A DNA stretch of 64,000 bases from Methanofollis tationis (GTDB lineage: Archaea > Halobacteriota > Methanomicrobia > Methanomicrobiales > Methanofollaceae): positions 259,104-323,103 of the forward strand of contig NZ_JABXWR010000001.1 of NCBI RefSeq assembly GCF_013377755.1, read 5' to 3'. A model generated the notes under the pieces. The model had not been told where the DNA came from. It saw only the letters and a list, made by a program, of their open reading frames with translations, and searched no databases. Below, in pieces: positions 1 through 7,964 of this stretch. How positions within the stretch are numbered: the stretch's first letter is position 1; every line of letters starts with the position of its first letter. Made by a program: the position numbers and the translations under genes.

Positions 1-83
1 GTCATAGAGGATGGAACCTTCCTTCTCATAACTCTTCTGGCGGCACCGTAGCGTCTGCCGGGATCATTGCCTTGCATTCCCCG

Positions 84-279
84 TCAACCACCGCCGGTCG
101 AAATTCGCTTCTTCATCTCTTCGAGCGTGATGGCCGGTTCGCTCACGACGCTCTGCCGCCACAGCCAGATCATGGAGATCCAGCTCCCGGAGGGGAAGAA
201 TCACGGCAACGCCCTCTCCATGCTCATCGGTGATAGAGGGTCTTTTTTCTGTATCAATCGTCTCCTCATCTCCAGACAC
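84..279 (-). pseudogene. decayed Phd/RelB-like antitoxin
   Basis: On the minus strand one frame reads ITDEHGEGVAVILPLRE followed by DLHDLAVAAERRE, a pattern typical of small Phd/YefM/RelB-type antitoxins (TDEHGE.VAVILP...DLAVAERRE). The usual C-terminal end, PAITLEEMKKRI and a stop at 84-86, is present only in the next frame, so the reading frame is shifted around position 130. Several residues expected between ILPL and DLHDL also seem to be missing. No toxin gene is visible beside it. Seen: the two motif halves in different frames. Inferred: a remnant of a type II toxin-antitoxin locus. Confidence 0.45.
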
Positions 280-710
280 TGTCCTGGTGGTGATGCACCA
301 TTACTCTTTCGCGAATCGGTCTGACAGAGGCAGAATGCTCGCCCGCCCGGATCCTCATCCCTGAAGGCGCCGGTTTCCAGGCACCCGGTGCAGATCGAGG
401 TACCGGGCACGGGAGAGGGCAGATTTTCCCGGAACGAATCGATCAGGTCGGCCTGCTCTCGACGAGCTCTGCACTCTCGCTCCTGGAGCGCTCATGGGGA
501 TGGGTGAGTTCGAGGCCAGGGAAGGCACTCATAGAGAGTAGTATACTATTTCATGATCGTGGGGGAATACGGGTCAGCCGGGAGAATGGGGCCTTGCCCG
601 GCCGGAGGAAGACAGGGGCCATATCTTGAGGTCACGGCCCAATCGTAGGGGATGCACCGCTGTACGGCCAGGCACGCATCGCTGGCCCCCTCTTCGTGCC
701 CCGCTCTCCC
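280..710. other. no gene recognised
   Basis: About 430 bases with only short overlapping reading frames on both strands and no recognisable protein motif. A short AT-rich stretch lies near 538-552. It may hold further debris of the toxin-antitoxin locus to its left, but nothing could be supported. Confidence 0.4.
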
Positions 711-1907
711 TCACCCCAGATAGGAAAAGATCGGTTCCAGGTCCCGGTAGCCGACCAGCTGCCCCCCGGTCCGCCGCTGGGACTGATCGCCCCCATAGAC
801 CACGAACGATCGATCGGGCGTGTTGCCGGAGAGCCCGTTCCAGTACGTGATCTCTTTGAAGAAGTCGGAACTTGCCGTCCTGCCCGACTTGATCTCGACC
901 GGGACAGGGTCCAGTCCTCCATATTCGATGACGCAGTCGATCTCGTGCCCGAGTTTATCCCGCCAGAAGAAGAGATTGGACTCTTTGCCCCGGTTGAACC
1001 TGAACTTCAGGAACTCTGTTATAATGAGCGATTCAAAGAGTCCTCCTTTGAGCGGATGATAACAGAGATCGTCGGCACGCTGTATCCCGGCCAGGTGAGC
1101 GGCAAGACCCGGGTCGGTGAAGTAGAGTTTTGGCATCTTCACCAGCCGCTTGTTGAAGTTTTTGTGGTGGGGCCTGATCAGGACGATCAGCATCGATGTC
1201 TCAAGAAGGGACAACCACTCTTTCGCCGTGTTATGGGTGATGCCGCAGTCATTGGCAAGGGACGAGTAGTTGACCACCTGGCCTGACCGGTGGGCGCACA
1301 TCTTCATGAATGCCTGGAATGTCGAGAGGTTCTGCACCTGCTTGAGAAGGCGGAGATCACGCTCAAGGTATGTCTGAATATATGACGAATAGAAATCCGC
1401 CGGCTGAATGGCGCTGCTGTACGGGCGGGGGAAGAGACCGGCATAGAGGAGGTCCTCATACCCTCCGGCCTCAATCCCGGCACGGACAAGTTCCCTCATC
1501 GAGAGGGGGAGCAGTTTGATGATCCCGACCCGGCCGGCAAGCGACTGGGATATCCGTTCCATCATCAGGAAGTTCTGGGACCCGGTGAGGATGAACTGCC
1601 CCGGCCTCTGATGCCTGTCCAGAACGCCCTGGAGATACGAAAAGATCTCAGGGACCCGCTGCACCTCATCAAAGACTGCCCCGCTCTTCTCGTACTGCGC
1701 AAGAAAACTGCGCGGGTCCTCCTCTGCAAAGGCGCGGGTGTCGGGATCTTCCAGTAACACATAGGGCAGATCCGGGAAGACCGATCGGACGAGGGTCGTC
1801 TTCCCTGACTGGCGGGGGCCTATCACCGATACCGCCGGGAATCCCCGGGCGAGCGATCGGACCTTCTCCTCTGCGTCCCGCCTGATGATGGGCGCCATGT
1901 TGGACAT
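711..1907 (-). CDS. AAA-type ATPase with DUF4143 domain
   Basis: An ATP-binding protein of about 398 residues. The N-terminal half has a Walker A motif, GPRQSGKTT at about residues 30-38, and a Walker B-like AVFDEVQRVP; ILTGSQNF is the sensor region typical of this family. The C-terminal half matches the DUF4143 layout, ending with FFWRDKLGHEIDCVIEYGG and VEIKSG, a nuclease-like fold found in many archaeal accessory ATPases. The biological role of the family is not settled. The start at MSNMAPIIRR was chosen because the upstream 40 codons have no family resemblance and because a perfect palindrome lies exactly over this start. It could also start three codons later. Confidence 0.8.
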   Translation of the reverse strand: MSNMAPIIRRDAEEKVRSLARGFPAVSVIGPRQSGKTTLVRSVFPDLPYVLLEDPDTRAFAEEDPRSFLAQYEKSGAVFDEVQRVPEIFSYLQGVLDRHQRPGQFILTGSQNFLMMERISQSLAGRVGIIKLLPLSMRELVRAGIEAGGYEDLLYAGLFPRPYSSAIQPADFYSSYIQTYLERDLRLLKQVQNLSTFQAFMKMCAHRSGQVVNYSSLANDCGITHNTAKEWLSLLETSMLIVLIRPHHKNFNKRLVKMPKLYFTDPGLAAHLAGIQRADDLCYHPLKGGLFESLIITEFLKFRFNRGKESNLFFWRDKLGHEIDCVIEYGGLDPVPVEIKSGRTASSDFFKEITYWNGLSGNTPDRSFVVYGGDQSQRRTGGQLVGYRDLEPIFSYLG

Positions 1908-1934
1908 ATTGTAAATACTATTTACAATATGTCC
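1902..1934. promoter_or_regulatory. perfect 14-bp inverted repeat over a start codon
   Basis: GGACATATTGTAAA (1902-1915) is followed by TACTA and its exact reverse complement TTTACAATATGTCC (1921-1934). The start codon of the DUF4143 ATPase (1905-1907, minus strand) lies inside the left arm. This geometry suits an operator for self-repression or a hairpin in the 5' end of the mRNA; which of the two is not decided by the sequence. Confidence 0.6.
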
Positions 1935-2066
1935 ATATATGTCTGCCCCTCTCCAGAGGTCAGAGTGAAGGGATGTCTGAGCGTGCGAGATGCATTGGTT
2001 TCGATGAGTTACCTGGGCACTGCTCAAATGTCTTCATCGATCAACACCGTTCCTCCGAGAATACGC

Positions 2067-2240
2067 TCATACTGGGCTCGATCTCGTGCTTTCAAGCCGC
2101 CCGTTCTCCAGCAGGATCTTTGCCGAGATAAGATAACTCTCCGACTTCTTCCGGTATGCCTCCTGGACCTGACCGCCGGGTTCGACGATCTGGACCTTCC
2201 CCTCTCTGAAGAGTTTACTCAAAAAATTTTGTCTTTTCAT
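2067..2240 (-). pseudogene. truncated HEPN-domain gene (toxin partner of MNT)
   Basis: A 57-residue frame, MKRQNFLSKLFREGKV...YRKKSESYLISAKILLENGRLE, starts inside the end of the upstream HTH-MNT gene (26-base overlap). It matches the N-terminal helices of HEPN proteins that pair with nucleotidyltransferases. Where the family continues with the SxAYY helix and the RxxxxH active site, this frame instead runs into a stop at 2067-2069. A neighbouring frame continues briefly (LKARDRAQYERIL) and ends near 2030. The toxin partner therefore appears deleted and frameshifted, leaving its antitoxin gene intact. Confidence 0.6.
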
Positions 2241-2769
2241 AGTAGCGTTCGACCCCCTTTATGACGACATGGTGTTTTGCGATCTCCTGGATCAGCAGAT
2301 TCTCCGGGTCCCAGGATCCGATTTTTATGCTGAGCCGCGAGTGGCACCGTTCCAGCTCCCGCTTCACCTCTCTCTCGCCCGTCTCGATATAGACGTCGAT
2401 GTCGCTCCTCTGGTCCGCCGTCCCCTTTGCGTAACTCCCGAAGAGCACGGCAAGCGGGATATCCTCTCTCTCCTGAATCGTCCTGACGACGGACCTCAGG
2501 TGGGGGGCCTGCTCGATCAACGTTCCGAGGGTGTACCACTCCGTCATGAAGACATAAACCCGTGCTTCAAGGGTTTTTTTCAGGAAATAGATCCTATTTT
2601 TCCCCTCTGCCCTGAAGTCGACGACATTTTCGTCCAACAGACCTTTGAGTTTCCGCAGCACGGTGGTGTGAGAAGTGCCCAGATCTTTTGCGAGTTTGCG
2701 AGGGTGCGAGTCGCCTCTGAGCAGGAGAGCAACGATCTGAATGGATATATTTTGTTCCACATGGAACAT
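2215..2769 (-). CDS. HTH-nucleotidyltransferase (MNT) fusion protein
   Basis: 184 residues. Residues 1-75 form a winged helix-turn-helix of the ArsR/MarR kind (RKLAKDLGTSHTTVLRKLKGLLDENVV). Residues 100-175 are a minimal nucleotidyltransferase domain with VLFGSYAKGTADQRSDIDVYI, the GSx(n)DxD metal-binding motif. Such proteins act as antitoxins by AMP-modifying a HEPN toxin and can bind their own promoter through the HTH. The HEPN gene directly downstream is broken, so this copy may now serve only as a regulator or as an orphan antitoxin. The start gives MFHVEQ and lies in a 16-base palindrome. Confidence 0.85.
   Translation of the reverse strand: MFHVEQNISIQIVALLLRGDSHPRKLAKDLGTSHTTVLRKLKGLLDENVVDFRAEGKNRIYFLKKTLEARVYVFMTEWYTLGTLIEQAPHLRSVVRTIQEREDIPLAVLFGSYAKGTADQRSDIDVYIETGEREVKRELERCHSRLSIKIGSWDPENLLIQEIAKHHVVIKGVERYYEKTKFFE
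2753..2768. promoter_or_regulatory. 16-bp palindrome at start of HTH-MNT gene
   Basis: Read on the minus strand, TGTTCCATGTGGAACA is a perfect 7-bp inverted repeat with a 2-base centre, overlapping the ATG at 2767-2769 so that it encodes the first residues, FHVEQ. The protein it precedes has an HTH domain, so this is a natural self-operator candidate. It also resembles the bacterial parS core TGTTTCACGTGAAACA with three or so differences, which may be chance. Confidence 0.5.
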
Positions 2770-2858
2770 ATTTGAACCGATGATTGAAAAAGGTAGCGCC
2801 TCTCTCTGGCCGCGGGAGGAAACCCTTATCCTGATCCGTGCGTACCAGAGGTAATAGC

Positions 2859-3185
2859 ATGCTGACGGCTGAGGGCATCATCGGTGCGCTGGCAGATCAC
2901 CGGGCGCGGATCAGGAGCCTCGGCGTCAGGCGGATCGGGCTCTTCGGGTCCTTTGTCCGGGGCGAAGAAGGCGAAGACAGCGATATCGATATCCTGATCG
3001 AGTTCGAGGAGGGGAGGCGCTCCTTTGACACCTATATGGACCTCACGTTTTTCCTCGAAGACCTCTTCGGGAGGAGCGTCGACCTCGTCGACCGGGACAC
3101 CTTAAAACCGGGTCTTGCACCCCACATCCTCCGGAGCGTCAGGTATGTCCAGGGAATAGAATCTCTATCTAAGAGACATTCTTGA
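2859..3185 (+). CDS. MntA-type nucleotidyltransferase antitoxin
   Basis: 108 residues starting at [14 protein letters not shown], preceded by a GAGGT ribosome-binding site. [25 protein letters not shown] carries the GSx10DxD motif of minimal nucleotidyltransferases, followed by the [26 protein letters not shown] region normal for MntA. In characterised systems MntA transfers AMP to the HEPN toxin and so neutralises it. The HEPN gene follows on the same strand and originally overlapped this gene. An upstream in-frame ATG at 2838 exists but has no ribosome-binding site. Confidence 0.85.
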   Translation: MLTAEGIIGALADHRARIRSLGVRRIGLFGSFVRGEEGEDSDIDILIEFEEGRRSFDTYMDLTFFLEDLFGRSVDLVDRDTLKPGLAPHILRSVRYVQGIESLSKRHS

Positions 3186-3219
3186 GGCGATCGAGAGGGT
3201 TCAGCGATATACCCGGGGA

Positions 3220-3483
3220 ATGGACTACGAGGCGTTCATAAAGAACGATCTTGTGCAGGACGGGGTGATCCGGAACCTCATGGTGATCGGCGAGGCCGTC
3301 AAACTCATTCCCGAACCGATCACGTCCGGGCATCCCGCTGTTCCCTGGAGAAAGATTGCAGGCATGCGGGACATTCTCATTCACGCTTACTTCGGGGTGC
3401 ATGATGAGATCGTGTGGGATGTCGTCCGGAACAAAATTCCTGATCTGCAGGCTGCGGTCAGGGAGATGCTCGATCTCGCCTGA
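3220..3483 (+). CDS. HEPN (HepT/DUF86) toxin, N-terminus lost to a TAG codon
   Basis: Residues [28 protein letters not shown]...[18 protein letters not shown] are the DUF86 HEPN core, including the RDILIH form of the RxxxxH ribonuclease motif. The family's usual first helix is also encoded: an ATG at 3145 gives MSRE, then an in-frame TAG at 3157-3159, then [20 protein letters not shown] running directly into this gene. Either the toxin is made from an internal start (this entry) without its first helix, or it is a pseudogene, or the TAG is a recent point mutation. It pairs with the MntA gene upstream. Confidence 0.65.
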   Translation: MDYEAFIKNDLVQDGVIRNLMVIGEAVKLIPEPITSGHPAVPWRKIAGMRDILIHAYFGVHDEIVWDVVRNKIPDLQAAVREMLDLA

Positions 3484-4206
3484 TAATCGTTCCTGCTTCA
3501 GGGCGGCGATGAGGAACACTCCATTGCCCCCCTCCATCATCGCCAAAATACGCCCATATCACCCCCGGATCCGGGGATCGCCCGGCCAATCGCGGCCAGT
3601 ACGGTCGGGATCCGCCGATCCCGGCCCCGCAGGCGTCATTCGAGAAACCCACGAAATACCGCCCCCTCTCCTGCCCCCCTGGCGGCCAGTATGACTGGCA
3701 GTAATGGGCCTCCCTTCAAACCCCCGCATGCGGCCGGGGAGGGGGAGGCATTCTGGCCGAAAAACGGCTAAATTCGGGTCATTATCGGGCAATTACCGTG
3801 TTATATTCGTGGGCCGGCAGGCGCCGATCCGTGCAGCCGTGAGATGATCTCTTCATCAGGAATGCCGAACGCGCCTTTGCAATAAGTTCGAAAGGGCAGG
3901 ACTCCTGCCTCAGCCGCGTGATCCTCACGTTTGAACAACCGTCCTGATCTGATCGAGCATAACCCCTGCCGATCTCACCACGTCCCGGGCATCCCTTTCC
4001 GGCTACACGCACCCATCATCCGCGCCCTCACGCGTGCGCATCGCAAAGGTGAAATCTTCACGTATTGATGGGGGCAGAATTTTTTCATCGACATTCTCTC
4101 TTTTGCTACCCCCTTTTGTGGTGCAGGCAGGGTATGGAGAGCGCTTCGCCTGGTGAAGTGCAGATCCGGAGAAACTATTTATCTCCGCCATACAGAGTGA
4201 AATTGA
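3484..4206. other. no gene recognised; promoter of the next gene at its end
   Basis: About 720 bases. Part is very C/G-rich with short self-similar strings around 3560-3640. Reading frames here lack motifs, and the minus-strand frames at the right are shadows of the acylphosphatase gene. The AT-rich stretch near 4168-4182 (actatttatc) is a plausible TATA region for that gene. Confidence 0.4.
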
Positions 4207-4788
4207 ATGAATCGATGTGTGGCCACTGCACGGGGGCGTGTCCAGCGGGTCGGCTATCGGGAGCATGTGTACAACGAGACATTTGAACGGAATATCTCGG
4301 GGTACGTGATGAATCTCAAGAACGGGGAGGTCGAGATCGTCGCAGAGGGGAGCGAGCAGGATCTCCAGGACTTCATCAACGAGATCAATATCATACGAAG
4401 ACCCATTGCCGTCAAATCGTTCACCGTCAGATGGGAAGAAGCCACAGGAGAGTACGCCGATTTTGAGATCATCCGGGGAGACATCCAGGAGGAGACATTC
4501 GAGCGGATGGATTACGCCGGGAATGTACTGCACAGCATGGATATGAAATTAGACCAGAGCCTCCAGTTACAGCGCACGATGCTGGACAAACAGGACCTGA
4601 TGCTGGACAAACAGGACCTGGTGCTGGACAAACAGGACCAGGGCCTCCAGATCGGCAGAGAGACGAAAGAAGAGATTGTCGGGCTCCGGAGCGATACCAG
4701 GAAGCGTCTTGATGACGAGTTTGGAGAGATCCGGAAGGAACTCGTCTCCATCAAGGAAGCGCTTGCCCGGGCAGGCATCCAGGTCTGA
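4207..4788 (+). CDS. acylphosphatase-domain protein with coiled-coil tail
   Basis: 193 residues. Residues 1-92 are an acylphosphatase domain: ARGRVQRVGYREHVYN contains the phosphate loop with the catalytic arginine (R18), and GYVMNLKNGEVEIVAEG supplies the catalytic asparagine (N36). Acylphosphatases hydrolyse carboxyl-phosphate bonds. Usual family members end near residue 92; here a further 100 residues follow, including three consecutive 7-residue units based on LDKQDLM (residues 125-145) and then charged helical sequence, a likely coiled coil. The tail may oligomerise the enzyme or tether it; no partner gene is adjacent. Upstream there is a TATA-like stretch. Confidence 0.8.
   Translation: MNRCVATARGRVQRVGYREHVYNETFERNISGYVMNLKNGEVEIVAEGSEQDLQDFINEINIIRRPIAVKSFTVRWEEATGEYADFEIIRGDIQEETFERMDYAGNVLHSMDMKLDQSLQLQRTMLDKQDLMLDKQDLVLDKQDQGLQIGRETKEEIVGLRSDTRKRLDDEFGEIRKELVSIKEALARAGIQV
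4579..4641 (+). repeat. three tandem 21-bp repeats inside coding sequence
   Basis: Two identical 21-base units (4579-4599, 4600-4620) and a third with two changes (4621-4641) encode the heptad MLDKQDL in the tail of the acylphosphatase gene. Near-identity at DNA level suggests recent slippage or duplication, so copy number may vary among strains. Confidence 0.9.
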
Positions 4789-5161
4789 GCTGCTCCCCAT
4801 CCCGCGTCATGGGGTTTTGTGCCCGACGTTCTTGTCTCCTCTCTCTCATTCACCCGCTCACGATACTCTTTTAGGCTCTTCGCTGTTTCATGTGGGTAAC
4901 GCTTTCACACGTGCCTATCGATCAACCGCCTTCCCCACACTGCACGCCAGGGGTTGCACCCCCGGACCCCCGCGCACGATTGGACCGGGAAGGCGCACAC
5001 GGGATCCTGAGGGATTACGCCCATCCCTCCTATCGCAGATCAGCGGGGCAAGCCAGCCCCCAGGCACCAGCACAGGGATCAACTCCTTTTAATCTGGAGA
5101 GAATTTCGAACAACCCCACCTCACCCAAAGTACTTTATAGTCCCGGATCGACCTTTTTCCC
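4789..5161. other. no gene recognised
   Basis: About 370 bases between the acylphosphatase gene and the transposase. It has GC-rich strings of the type seen in dispersed intergenic repeats (around 4945-5060). The stretch ttataggtc-like region near 5135-5145 (ctttatagtc) could be the transposase promoter. No convincing inverted repeat partner for the IS was found. Confidence 0.35.
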
Positions 5162-6112
5162 ATGAGCACGTTTACCAATTTCGCGATCCACCACGAATAT
5201 GCCAGCCTTGCAGCTCTGGGTGATCGGCTGGGTGAGGTCAGCGGTCTGATCGACTGGGATGCCTTCCGCCCTCTCCTTGCTGACCTCTACACCAACGCCG
5301 AGGGGCGAGGCGGCCGTCCGAACTATGACGTCGTTCTGATGATCCGGCTGCTGGTGCTTCAGCAGTGGTATGGCCTGTCTGACCCCGAACTGGAGCGTCA
5401 GGCGACCGACCGGATCTCGTTCCGTCACTTCCTGGGATATCCGGAAACCATTCCGGATCGGTCGACGGTCTGGCTGTTCCGGGAACGCTTGGCGCAAACC
5501 GGGAAGGATACCGCGATCTGGGATGAGTTCCAGCGGCAACTCGAAGTACAAGGGCTCGCCATCAAACGCGGTGTCATGCAGGACGCGACGTTCATCACCG
5601 CCGATCCCGGGCATGCTCCTGCCGGCACGCCCCGGGGAGATCAGGCAGAGACGCGGCGCAGCCGCGACGGCACCTGGGCCAAGAAGGGCTCGAAGTCACA
5701 GTTCGGGTACAAACTTCACATCCTGCTCGACAAGGACAGTCAGCTGATCCGCCGGATTGAGACCACCACGGCGTCACTCCATGACAGCAGGATCGATCTC
5801 TCCCGGGAAGGTGAGACGGTCTATCGCGATAAAGGCTATTTTGGGGTGAAACCGCAGGCATCTATGGACAAGACCATGCACCGGGCCGTTCGCAACCATC
5901 CCCTCTCCATCAAGGAGAACCGGCGGAACAAGGCCATCAGCAGAACACGATCGCTGGTGGAACGACCGTTTGCCGTGATCAAGCGGGTGTTCCATGCAGG
6001 CCACCTCATGGTCACGACGGTTGCCAGAGTGCACGTCAAGAACATCTTCTCCTGCATGAATTTCAACTTCAGGCAACTTCTTACCCTCAAAGCGCAAGCT
6101 GCCGAGCGATAG
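5162..6112 (+). CDS. IS5-family transposase
   Basis: 316 residues, close to full length for this group. The N-terminal part (WDAFRPLLADLYTN...GRPNYDVVLMIRLLVLQQWYGLSDPELERQATDRISFRHFLGY) is the DUF772 domain of IS5/IS1182-type transposases. The catalytic DDE core follows: QDATFITAD gives the first aspartate, YRDKGYFG the second, and SRTRSLVERPFAVIKRVF the glutamate. The frame is intact from ATG to stop, so it may be active. Terminal inverted repeats could not be identified by eye, so only the gene and not the element is delimited. Confidence 0.88.
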   Translation: MSTFTNFAIHHEYASLAALGDRLGEVSGLIDWDAFRPLLADLYTNAEGRGGRPNYDVVLMIRLLVLQQWYGLSDPELERQATDRISFRHFLGYPETIPDRSTVWLFRERLAQTGKDTAIWDEFQRQLEVQGLAIKRGVMQDATFITADPGHAPAGTPRGDQAETRRSRDGTWAKKGSKSQFGYKLHILLDKDSQLIRRIETTTASLHDSRIDLSREGETVYRDKGYFGVKPQASMDKTMHRAVRNHPLSIKENRRNKAISRTRSLVERPFAVIKRVFHAGHLMVTTVARVHVKNIFSCMNFNFRQLLTLKAQAAER

Positions 6113-6515
6113 CTCTCGAGAAAATCCAAAAAACCCTCTAAATGCAGGGGTTCAGGAAGGAAACGGCTGAACAGCGAGGGGAAGAGGGCAGTCGGGAGCG
6201 AGTATCTGATGGCAGGGAGGAGTTAATCGCAATTCTCTGGAAACACTCCTCGCTTTATCAATCGCGACCTGCTTCGTGAGGTCAGCCCATTATCCCGTGT
6301 CGCCTGAGAGGAGTCAAATGAAGATATCAGGGCTACCCACACACAGTAGCGAAGAGCCCTCTTTTATCTCCATGGCAGGGGCGAGTGCTCTCTGCCTCGC
6401 CGGCCCCACCCAATCGCTGGTTTGCGGGGGCAGCCAGCCCCTGGAAGGGGATTGCACCAGAGAACATGCAGGCGATCTCGACCGGCATCCCTTTTCCCCT
6501 CAGGAGACAGAGATC
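6113..6515. other. no gene recognised; downstream IS flank and leader of ygjP-ruvCAB
   Basis: About 400 bases. Reading continues open upstream of the metalloprotease start but that extension has no family resemblance and was rejected. The right end holds the ribosome-binding site CAGGAGA just before 6516. Confidence 0.4.
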
Positions 6516-7433
6516 ATGGCAATGACAGACCGGCACCGTCCCGGAGAGCGCACCCCCTCTGGCGGCATCCTCAGGGCCGGCGGGCGCCTGATCCGGTACG
6601 CCGTCGAGCCCTGCCCCCGCTGCCGGAGCGTGCGCATCGGGGTCAGGGATGGCGAAATCGTGGTGCGGGCGCCGCCCGGCACACCCCAGAAAGAGATCGC
6701 CGCCGCCCTGCGCACCAACGAGGCCTGGATCCTCCGGGCCGCCGGCGAAGCGCATGCCACCCTTCTCCTCGGCGGGACGGCCGTCCCGTACGTGATCGCC
6801 TACCGCCCGCGGGCGGTCAACCTCACCCTGAGGATCCTGCCCGACAACACTATCCAGGTCACCGCTCCTCCCGGCATATCGAGAGACCGCGTCCGCTCAT
6901 TCGTCGAAGCGCATGCCGCCCAGATCCAGAAGCAGATCGCCGGGCGGTCCCCGGCGCGCTCTGTCGAATACGCCGACGGCGGCGCCCTCCTCCTCCGGGG
7001 AAGGGAGGTGACGATCCGGGCAGAGGAGAGGAGCGAGCCCTCCCTCGAAGGGGATCTCCTCCTGGTCCCGGACGACCGCTCCATTCACTCGACCGTCTCC
7101 GCATATCTCCGCACCGCAACGCTCGCCCGGGTGAACCGCTCCCTCCCGCGATATGCCGGTGCATTCGGCGTGGCCGTTCCCCCCGTGGAGGTCCGCTTCA
7201 TGAAGACCTTCTGGGGCCGCTGCCACCCCGACCCGAAGATCGTCTTCAACGAGCGTTGCGCCATGCTCCCCGCAGACCTCATCGAATACGTCGTCGCCCA
7301 CGAACTCTGCCACATCCTCCACCCCCACCACCAGCGGACCTTCTACGACGCCCTCAGGGCGGTCATGCCGGACGCCGACGCCAGAAAGGAGCGGTTGAAA
7401 AACTACCACCCGTGCTGGGCAAAGGGCGCCTGA
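6516..7433 (+). CDS. YgjP/SprT-type metalloprotease with duplicated N-terminal domain
   Basis: 305 residues from the ATG preceded by AGGAGA. The C-terminal part is the YgjP (DUF45, M48-like) zinc peptidase: VVAHELCHILHPHH at residues 259-272 is the HExxH motif with a further histidine, and WGRCHPDPKIVFN precedes it as in the family. Unusually, the small N-terminal beta-domain seems present twice: residues about 24-78 (RLIRYAVE..SVRIGVRDGEIVVRAPPGTPQKEIAAALRTNEAWI) and about 91-141 (VPYVIAYRPR.VNLTLRILPDNTIQVTAPPGISRDRVRSFVEAHAAQI). It opens the ruvCAB operon. Substrate unknown. Confidence 0.82.
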   Translation: MAMTDRHRPGERTPSGGILRAGGRLIRYAVEPCPRCRSVRIGVRDGEIVVRAPPGTPQKEIAAALRTNEAWILRAAGEAHATLLLGGTAVPYVIAYRPRAVNLTLRILPDNTIQVTAPPGISRDRVRSFVEAHAAQIQKQIAGRSPARSVEYADGGALLLRGREVTIRAEERSEPSLEGDLLLVPDDRSIHSTVSAYLRTATLARVNRSLPRYAGAFGVAVPPVEVRFMKTFWGRCHPDPKIVFNERCAMLPADLIEYVVAHELCHILHPHHQRTFYDALRAVMPDADARKERLKNYHPCWAKGA

Positions 7434-7492
7434 CCGTTCAACAAAAGGTATCAACCAGGAGCACCGAATACTCACGTAAACGGCATATCACC

Positions 7493-7963
7493 ATGATCGT
7501 CATCGGCATCGATCCCGGGCTGGCAAGAGTCGGCTATGGCGTCCTCAGAAAAGGCGAGCGGTTTCCGGCGCCGCTGACCTTCGGCTGCATCGAGACCGGC
7601 GGGGACCGGAGCCCCCCGGAGCGGCTGCTCGAGATCCACGAGCGGGTCTCGGCCCTCCTCGACGAATACGACCCCGCATGGGTCGTCCTGGAAAAGTTGT
7701 TCTTCTCCAGGAACGTCACCTCGGCGATGCATGTCAGCGAGGCCAGGGGCGTCATCCTCCTTGCCGCGGTTCAGCGCCGGATCCCGATCGCCGAGTACAC
7801 CCCGAACCAGATCAAACAGGCAGTCACCGGATCCGGGCGTGCCGACAAACACCAGGTGCAGGAGATGATGCGGCGGCTCCTCCGCCTGGACGAACTCCCC
7901 CGTCCGGACGACGCCGCCGACGGCCTCGCCATCGCCCTCTGCCACATCAATATGGTACGATAA
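7493..7963 (+). CDS. ruvC: Holliday-junction resolvase RuvC
   Basis: 156 residues, normal length. RuvC cuts Holliday junctions symmetrically as a dimer. The four acidic catalytic residues are in place: D7 in IGIDPGLARVGYG, E67 in VVLEKLFF, and D140 and D143 in DDAADGLAIA. The stop codon is followed at once by the ruvA start (one base between), so the two are translationally linked. RuvC is a bacterial enzyme; archaea normally use Hjc/Hje, so the whole set looks acquired from bacteria in an ancestor. The start gives MIVIGIDPG, aligned with bacterial RuvC. Confidence 0.95.
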   Translation: MIVIGIDPGLARVGYGVLRKGERFPAPLTFGCIETGGDRSPPERLLEIHERVSALLDEYDPAWVVLEKLFFSRNVTSAMHVSEARGVILLAAVQRRIPIAEYTPNQIKQAVTGSGRADKHQVQEMMRRLLRLDELPRPDDAADGLAIALCHINMVR

Positions 7964-7964
7964 G

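Noticed and set aside
2753-2768. A chromosomal parS centromere site
   Set aside because: The match to the bacterial parS core is imperfect, there is one copy, and no parA/parB genes lie nearby; a self-operator of the HTH gene is more economical.
4579-4641. Possible CRISPR-like repeat array
   Set aside because: The units are directly adjacent with no spacers and encode protein heptads in frame.
6276-6515. 80-codon N-terminal extension of the metalloprotease
   Set aside because: No conserved sequence in the extension, and the ATG at 6516 has a good ribosome-binding site and fits the domain start.
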